DNA from: Anaeramoeba flamelloides
Taxonomy: Eukaryota; Metamonada; Anaeramoebidae
Direction of reading: 5' to 3'
NCBI GenBank assembly: GCA_027625915.1
Contig: JANTQA010000032.1
Span: 1,674,001-1,738,000 of the forward strand
DNA length: 64,000 nt
Below, in pieces: positions 58,301 to 64,000 of this stretch. The notes below the pieces were generated by a model. It was given only the letters and a program-made list of their open reading frames with translations, made no database searches and was not told the origin of the DNA. Numbering within the stretch: the stretch's first letter is position 1; the number at the start of each line of letters is the position of its first letter. A program made the position numbers and the translations under genes.

Positions 58301-61300
58301 TATCTTGATTAGAAAATTATCAGGTTTTTTTTCAAAAGCAATTTTCAAGAAATTTTATGAGTTTTATTATTTTTGTTTTGATAGAGCAGCTAACCTAAGA
58401 AAGACTATATTTAATTTTTATTTTTTTATACAAATTATCTTTTAATTTTACAAATAAATAATTTTTTTCTTAAACAAAAAAATTTAATTAGTTATTTTTT
58501 AAGGTTCTGTGATTATCTAAAAAAAAAAAATACTTTATTGAAAAAAATTTTTTTTAATGATTCGAAGTACAATTATATTAATTTAATGTTAATAGAATGA
58601 TGAAAGTGTTTTTAAGTAATATTGATAGTTTATTGAATTCAAAATTTAAATTGTCTTTTTTTATAAAAAATAAAACATTTTCTAAGTTATTTTCCAATTG
58701 CTAAATAGTAAACTAAATTTCATAATAAATGACCGAATTTTTTTTTATTTTTTTTATTTTATTTTTAGACGAAAAACAAAGATTTCTAGTGTATAGAAAT
58801 GAATATTAAAATAGTGATTTTTTTATTATAATAGATAACTTGAATTTATAAAAATATTTATTTTCAAATTTTGATTTTTAATGGGTCAATGATTTTGAAA
58901 TGGAGTTTATTTGTTGTTATTCATTAAAATATTAATGGTATGAATCCGAAAGAATTTGTTGAAAAAAAAAAATTATTCTAAACTCCAATTAAAAATTTTT
59001 TAACACACCAAAATTCAATTTTTGAAAAAAAAAATCTTATTTAATAAATTCAAGAAGAAATACCAAATTAAGCCCCATTCACTAATTGAAATGTTAACAA
59101 TTGTTGATAAATTACAATACTCGCAAAACAAAAAATAAATAATTGTCAATACTAATAAATTATCGAGAGTGTTAAAAATTTTGGACCTGAACAAAAAAAA
59201 CTTTTGGTAAATTTGTTTAAAATTCTATTTAGGAATATTGATCGAACATTTGGTTAGATATAATCAACTAATTTTATTTGTGTTCTTCTATTTAAAAGAA
59301 CACAACTTTAAATAATATCAACTGTTTGAAAAAATTATTTATCTAACGAAAGTGGTTACGTAATTCTAAAAATAAAATAAAAAACAAAAAACCAAATGAA
59401 AAAATGATTTTCATATTTTACAAAAATCAAAATTATTTTCAATTTTATCTGGAATTGTATTATTTTGATTCTTTTAGCTATTTTAACTATTTGGAAAATT
59501 TTAAATTTTAATTTATCAAAAAAAAATTTTTATTTTTATTTTTTTTCTTTTATTTTTTTTTTAAATTTTTTTTGTTTTGTAATTTTCCACTTTTTTTCAG
59601 AGAAATAAAGATTATAGTTTTATTATTTAGCATTTGTAATCAATTTTGTTAATTTTTTAAGTATTTTTTTTAAAAAATTAGAAATTAATTTTAATAATAA
59701 AGTTTATTTTCATGCGTATTATATTATAATATACATACGTATTGTTGAAATCTATGGAGATGAAAGATACCTTAATTTGAAAAAAAATAAAAGTATTACA
59801 TACTTTTAGAAATATTTATTTTATGAAATTAATTGAGTGTTGAATTCTTTTTAAATAATTTTTTTAAAAATTCATATTATTTCTAAAATAAAGAAAATAG
59901 TGAATAATGAAAAAAGAAAAGAAAAGAAAAGGACATACCAAAATTAAATTCCCAGAAATCATTTAATAATACATTTTTGTCTTGAACTCCTCCAAATAAA
60001 TATAATTTATTTTTATATACAGCCATCACAGAAGAATTTCTTGGTGATGGTGGATTTTCCACTTCAATTCGCCTCCATTTTTCTTGAACTATATTCATAA
60101 ATTAATTATTTTATTAAAAAAATTGATGAAAATAAATAATAATGTTTAAATAAATGTTTATGTATAAATAATATATATTTATGAAAATTTTATTATTTTT
60201 TTATTGATAATTATAAACACAATATATTAGACATAGAACTTATTTCAAAAAAGTTTTATTGCTTTTTCAGTTTCATGAAATTTTTTTAATGTTTTTGGTT
60301 TTTTTTGAAATGTAATTTTTTATAAAAACTGTTTTAATGTAATTTTGAATTTTTAATAAAATTAAAAAAGTTTTAAAAAGTGTTAAATTGTAAATTTCTA
60401 AAATGTTAAAAAAATAAATAATCTAATAATAAATTTGATTGAGTTTGAAAATTCATTAATTTTTTATTTTTTATATTTTTTACTTTTTTCAAGTTCACCT
60501 TTTTAAGTTCTTTGGGTTCCTTGAGTTCCTCCTCTTTTTGTTATTTTTTTAAGTTTTTTTTTTTTTTTGTGGGGGGGGTAAAAGGAATAAAAAATTATTT
60601 TAATAATTGATAAACTTGTCCATGGTTGGATATTAAACAAACTGAACTTGTTTCTGATTAGATCTTAAACAAACCGAACTTAACTGATTTAATTGAGGAG
60701 TGCTTAATCCAACTGAAGCAATTTGATACCAACTGAAGTGAATCATCCTTTTCGTATACTCTGTCCAGTCAGTAATTGGACTGGGTTAATGATGTATATT
60801 TGGTATATTGTACTGAGATTTTGTTAAACAAGATTTGGTAAACTTAAATTAAAAAAACAAAAAATAAAACAAAATAAAAAAAAAAAGCAAAAACAAAATA
60901 TAAAATTTCTAAAAAAATTTTTTATTCTTTAAAACAACCGCTTTATAGATATGGCTTATCAAAAAAGTTCTATTTTAAAAGTAATTTACAGACTAAAAGG
61001 ATATAATTTTTGATATAAACATTATTTAGCTTTGTTATAAGCGTGTAATTATTTACATTGATCAATAATTTGAAAACTTTGGTTTTTAATCAAATGGAAA
61101 ATTACCTTCACTGTTTTTATTTTTCCTTCAAAGTTTAAAAATATTTTTTATTTATTTTTCTTTAAAAGAAAAATCGAAAATTTAGCATAATTCTCTTAAA
61201 ATAAAACCAACTAAAAATATACTTTTTAAAAGGTTTTATATTATATTTACGTATTAACTGTTTGATATATGGTAATAATTCAAACTGATAACAAAAAAAA

Positions 61301-63997
61301 ATAATGAAAATTTACCAAAATATAAATGAAAGCATCCATAGCATAAAAAAAAATACTTTTAAAGGGTTAACTTTCATAGATTCGTATATAATTAAAGTGT
61401 GTTGTAATTGGGTCGGGATAAATGATATTAGTGTCATGTGGTTTCTGTGACTGTAAAAAATCTATTATAAAGATCGTTGAACAATAAATTATTGGATTTT
61501 TTACTAAGGATCACTATTAAAATTTGTTCATTTTGAAATTGTTTTTGTTAATTACTTTTTTCCAATTCTCTAGATCGAAATCAGCATAATAGTTTTTAGA
61601 GTATTTTAAAATTAATATTTTGAACTTTTCAAATGTAACTATTTTTTTAATTTCAAGATTTACAATAATTATTAGTATAAAAATTTAAAGGTTGGCAAAT
61701 TTGGTTTCCTTTCGATGAAACAAGTTGTATTTTCAATTTTATCACCAATGTGAAAAAAAAATTTGTTATAATAATCCCTTTTTTATTATTTACTTTTTTA
61801 AAAAAATCGAATTTTTTAGTAAATAATTCACATTTCTAGACAAATTTAAAAAAGATATTTTCCAACTTTGAAATCTTTAGATTGTGACTCAACCTTTAAA
61901 TTTGTCTAGAAATACAGACATTTTTCTAAAATTGTCGGACTTTTTATTCATACAAGGATCTTTTTTTAATTGAGGTGATCAACTTTTAGTTCTGTATTAT
62001 TAATCGAATTTTCAGAGACATTTGAGTCATGGATTACTATTATGATTTACATTCAATTACAACATACTTTAATTTTAGAATTCCTTGTGGTAAACGTTAA
62101 TTCGCTCAACAAATAAAGTTTAGCAATTATTCACAAAAAATAATGAACTATGAGAGCTGTAAATACAGAAAAACCAAAGTAAACTATATTTTAAAAATTG
62201 TAACTCACCTGAAATAATAAATTGAAAAAAAAAAACCACACTTTAGTATTTAAGAACAAAGAACTGGTATTGAATCTTATTAATAATTCACTTTTTAATT
62301 ATGATAAACACATAAAAGCCTGATATTTAAAAAAAATAAAATCAAAACACTAAAAAAAAGTGAATAAAAATTTTTGAAATTTGCATTTATGATTTTTTAT
62401 TACTGTACTTTCACTGAAAAAAGGTTTATGAGAAGATTTTTTGATATATTTAAATGGATTTTAAAAGACATTACATGGTCTTAATGTTCAAAATGTTTAT
62501 TTGTTTTTTCTAAGATTTTTTTTTTTTCAACTTGACGAATGTATTTTTTAAAAAAAAGAAATAAAAATAAAAACATAAATCTGTCTAAATTAGAAAAAAT
62601 GATTATTATCTCAAAATTGAAAATTTATTTTGATAAGAATATATAAAAAAAACACAAAAACCCTCACATTGACATTTTAAAATGAGTCAAGATTTTTGAA
62701 AAATAGTTGATTCGTTTATTTTTTTTTTTTTTCTATATTTTTCTTTTGTTATTTCTCGAATAAAATATTTTTCTGGCTGGGAAATCTAAATTAATTAGTC
62801 AACGGATTCTAATTTTATTATTAATTCTTAAATAAAAATTCGCTGGGTTGGATAATCCCTTAAAAGGTTGATTCCTATTACACTTAAAAAAAAAAAAGAG
62901 CCCAAAAAGTACTTATTGGGATAAATTTTAGCCAGAGCCGTTTTTAAAAAAAATGTGACCTAAAAGTTTTTTTTACAGTAGTTATAAAATAATTGACAAA
63001 CTTAAATTGGCCTATTTTCAGTGCTTTTTTAGGTCAAACTTTTATTAAATGAATTGTAGTTCACCAACAATTATCGAAAAAAGTTAGAGATCTTTTGATA
63101 TCACAAAAAAGTTTGTGAACAATGAAATGGAAACAAAGTTCTTATTTGAAATTTGTTGAACGATTTTGAAAAGGATAACCATTTTCAAAAAATTTAATAG
63201 TTTGTTTAATTACAGTCGTTTTATGTTTTTGTTTTAATTTTTGTTTTTGTTTTGATTTTTGGTTTTGTTTGCTTGTAACTTGCAAAATTAGTGGAAAAAT
63301 ACTTTGAAACTCGAAAAAAATTGTAAATGATTTTGGAAAAGAAAACAAAAAAGAAAAGAGAAAAGAGAAAAGAAACAGAAAGAGGAAGCACTGCCAAAAC
63401 AAAAAAAAAATCCCCGAAAAAATTTTCAAAGATCTAAGACAAAGCCGTAATAAAAATTTGCCCACAATGTTGGAAATCTTTTTTTTTTCAACACAACAAA
63501 AAAAAAAAAAAAACAGAAGAAGGAAAATTGCAACAAGAAAAAGAAAAAAAATAAATTAAAAAAAAAATTAAAAGCCAAAAATGCTTACTTATATCAAATT
63601 CCCAAAGATCGTTTCTGTAGACTTTATCGTCTACCCCACCAAATATATATAATTTGTCTTTAAAAACAACAGAATTATGGTGGTATCTGCCTTCAGGCCA
63701 GTACTCCTTTTCAAGAACGATACTTTTTAAATCGTCGTCGTCGTCTTGTTGGTTGTTCATCTGCGAATTTTGATTTTCTTTTCTTTTGTTTGGATTAAAA
63801 ATGGATCTCCAAATTAGAGTCGAAAGATCTAGGCAAAAGAGATCGTTTGTTCCGTGGCCCCTTTTAAACCCGCCAAATACCCACAAACAGTCATTGTGAA
63901 TCACAGACGTATGATAGTTTGTAATCTTTGGTGGTGTGCCCATCGTCCTGACTGTGTTCCAAGACGCTTGGAGTCGATCTTTCGTTCCACTGCTCAT
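55364..63997 (-). CDS. LZTR1-like kelch-BTB/BACK protein
   Basis: There are four exons in transcription order: 63997-63589, 60088-59939, 57022-55575 and 55462-55364 (2106 nt, 701 residues). Junction phases agree (1, 1, 0). Kelch repeats fill about residues 10-330, with signatures LWVFGG, YHHNSVVFKDKLYIFGG, KLYLFGG, YIFGGSNG, YIAGGYG and MFVFGGWNG. Two BTB/BACK units follow: CAHWCVLKAR (first) and CAHKAILVAHSKLF (second), the second interrupted by an N/D/E/K-rich insert. Domain order matches LZTR1 and related Cullin-3 substrate adaptors; that role is inference. The second BACK stops early at KELKQ-TAA, and that TAA lies within a strong donor (CA|GTAAGA), so a further exon is possible. The start ATG lies 3 nt from the window edge, so a 5' extension cannot be excluded. 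Introns 1 (3500 nt) and 2 (2916 nt) are repeat-filled. Confidence 0.9.
57561..57643. repeat. Hairpin insertion R4a (83 bp)
   Basis: A single module A hairpin starts TCTAGGTTTTTTTTTAATTC, continues through AAAAGAATTGAG and its mirror ATTCTTTTAAATT, and ends AAAACCTAACGAC. AGTG stands directly on each side (57557-57560 and 57644-57647). The corresponding position in the other repeat E copy has one GTG. Confidence 0.7.
57744..57981. repeat. Hairpin insertion R4b (238 bp)
   Basis: It begins with three short units (TCGTCAAGTGCCGTCAAGTG, then CCGTCGAGTGCCTAGG). It continues with a long module C hairpin (57778-57852, TTTTCTTGAGG... to ...CTCAAGAAAACC), a module B hairpin (57869-57925) and half of module A, and ends AAAACCTAACGAC. 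AGTG flanks both sides (57740-57743 and 57982-57985). Confidence 0.7.
59060..59420 (-). repeat. Dispersed repeat family F, inverted copy in kelch-BTB intron 2
   Basis: Its reverse complement matches 33110-33620. CAATACTCGCAAAACAAAAA, TATCGAGAGTGTTAAAAATT and TTGGTAAATTTGTTTAAAAT mirror that copy. Confidence 0.55.
60605..60850 (-). repeat. Dispersed repeat family G, inverted copy in kelch-BTB intron 1
   Basis: Its reverse complement matches 34955-35215. GTTGGATATTAAACAAACTG, GAACTTAACTGATTTAATTG and TATATTTGGTATATTGTACT mirror that copy. Confidence 0.6.
61360..62110. repeat. Dispersed repeat family D, inverted-end element in kelch-BTB intron 1
   Basis: The left part (61380-61770) is the reverse complement of 46540-46970. 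The right edge (62030-62100) has the same terminus in the opposite direction (CAATTACAACATACTTTAAT), making an element of about 0.7 kb with inverted ends. A nested palindrome, TTTCTAGACAAATTTAAA with its mirror TTTAAATTTGTCTAGAAA, sits inside (61832-61913). Confidence 0.6.
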
Positions 63998-64000
63998 CAG

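Noticed and set aside
1-64000. CRISPR arrays, operons or bacterial signals
   Set aside because: The window has spliceosomal introns, a eukaryotic 5S gene and eukaryotic-only protein families; no regular spacer-repeat array is present.
1-64000. tRNA genes
   Set aside because: No segment with T-loop plus D-loop consensus and a closing acceptor stem was found by eye; the GC-richer patches are explained by exons, the 5S gene or hairpins.

Overview
The window is AT-rich, spliceosomal, protist-type nuclear DNA. Coding islands are moderately AT-rich, and the rest is dominated by A and T runs. The intact genes use TAA or TAG stops, so the standard code fits. GT-AG introns are abundant and come in two size classes: about 85-420 nt and 1.4-4.3 kb. 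N/K/Q-rich low complexity, a PAS-plus-coiled-coil protein, a copine with a Q/M/G tail and a kelch-BTB protein together resemble free-living amoeboid protists. My best guess is an Anaeramoeba-like anaerobic amoeba, but that is inference from gene style, not a database match.

Layout, left to right. (1) 1-3950 is probably intron of a RABL6-like GTPase gene whose first exon is at 3951-4289 (minus) and whose remaining exons would lie off the left edge. (2) 6270-7266 (plus) is an unrecognised two-CxxC protein with an acidic Q/N-rich tail, split by a poly-A frame slip. (3) 9617-10452 (minus) is NIP7, a ribosome biogenesis factor. (4) 13516-15344 (plus) is ADA2, the SAGA-type coactivator adaptor. (5) 15345-23801 is a gene-poor, repeat-bearing stretch. 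(6) 23802-29524 (plus) is a PAS/coiled-coil gene with a 4.3 kb first intron that carries Tc1/mariner-like MITEs. (7) 31865-38827 (plus) is a seven-exon copine. (8) 42041-47959 (plus) is a seven-exon importin-alpha that includes a 25-nt microexon. (9) 49719-49839 (plus) is a solitary 5S rRNA gene. (10) 55364-63997 (minus) is a four-exon LZTR1-like kelch-BTB/BACK gene.

The genes do not form a pathway. They are a typical eukaryotic mixture: ribosome assembly, chromatin, nuclear import, Ca2+/membrane signalling and ubiquitin-adaptor functions. All multi-exon models were built by matching reading phase across GT-AG boundaries and conserved family motifs, and every complete model has a CDS length divisible by three.

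The most unusual content is in the non-coding DNA. At least eight short repeat families, most with inverted termini, recur in both orientations, and every complete long intron contains at least one. The most striking is a modular palindrome family of 25-37 bp hairpin arms, bounded by CGTTAGG/CCTAACG and AGTGCC motifs, found in four clusters. A second repeat gives an internal comparison: one copy lacks two hairpin blocks that another copy contains, and each block is flanked by AGTG. That suggests insertion of hairpin units.
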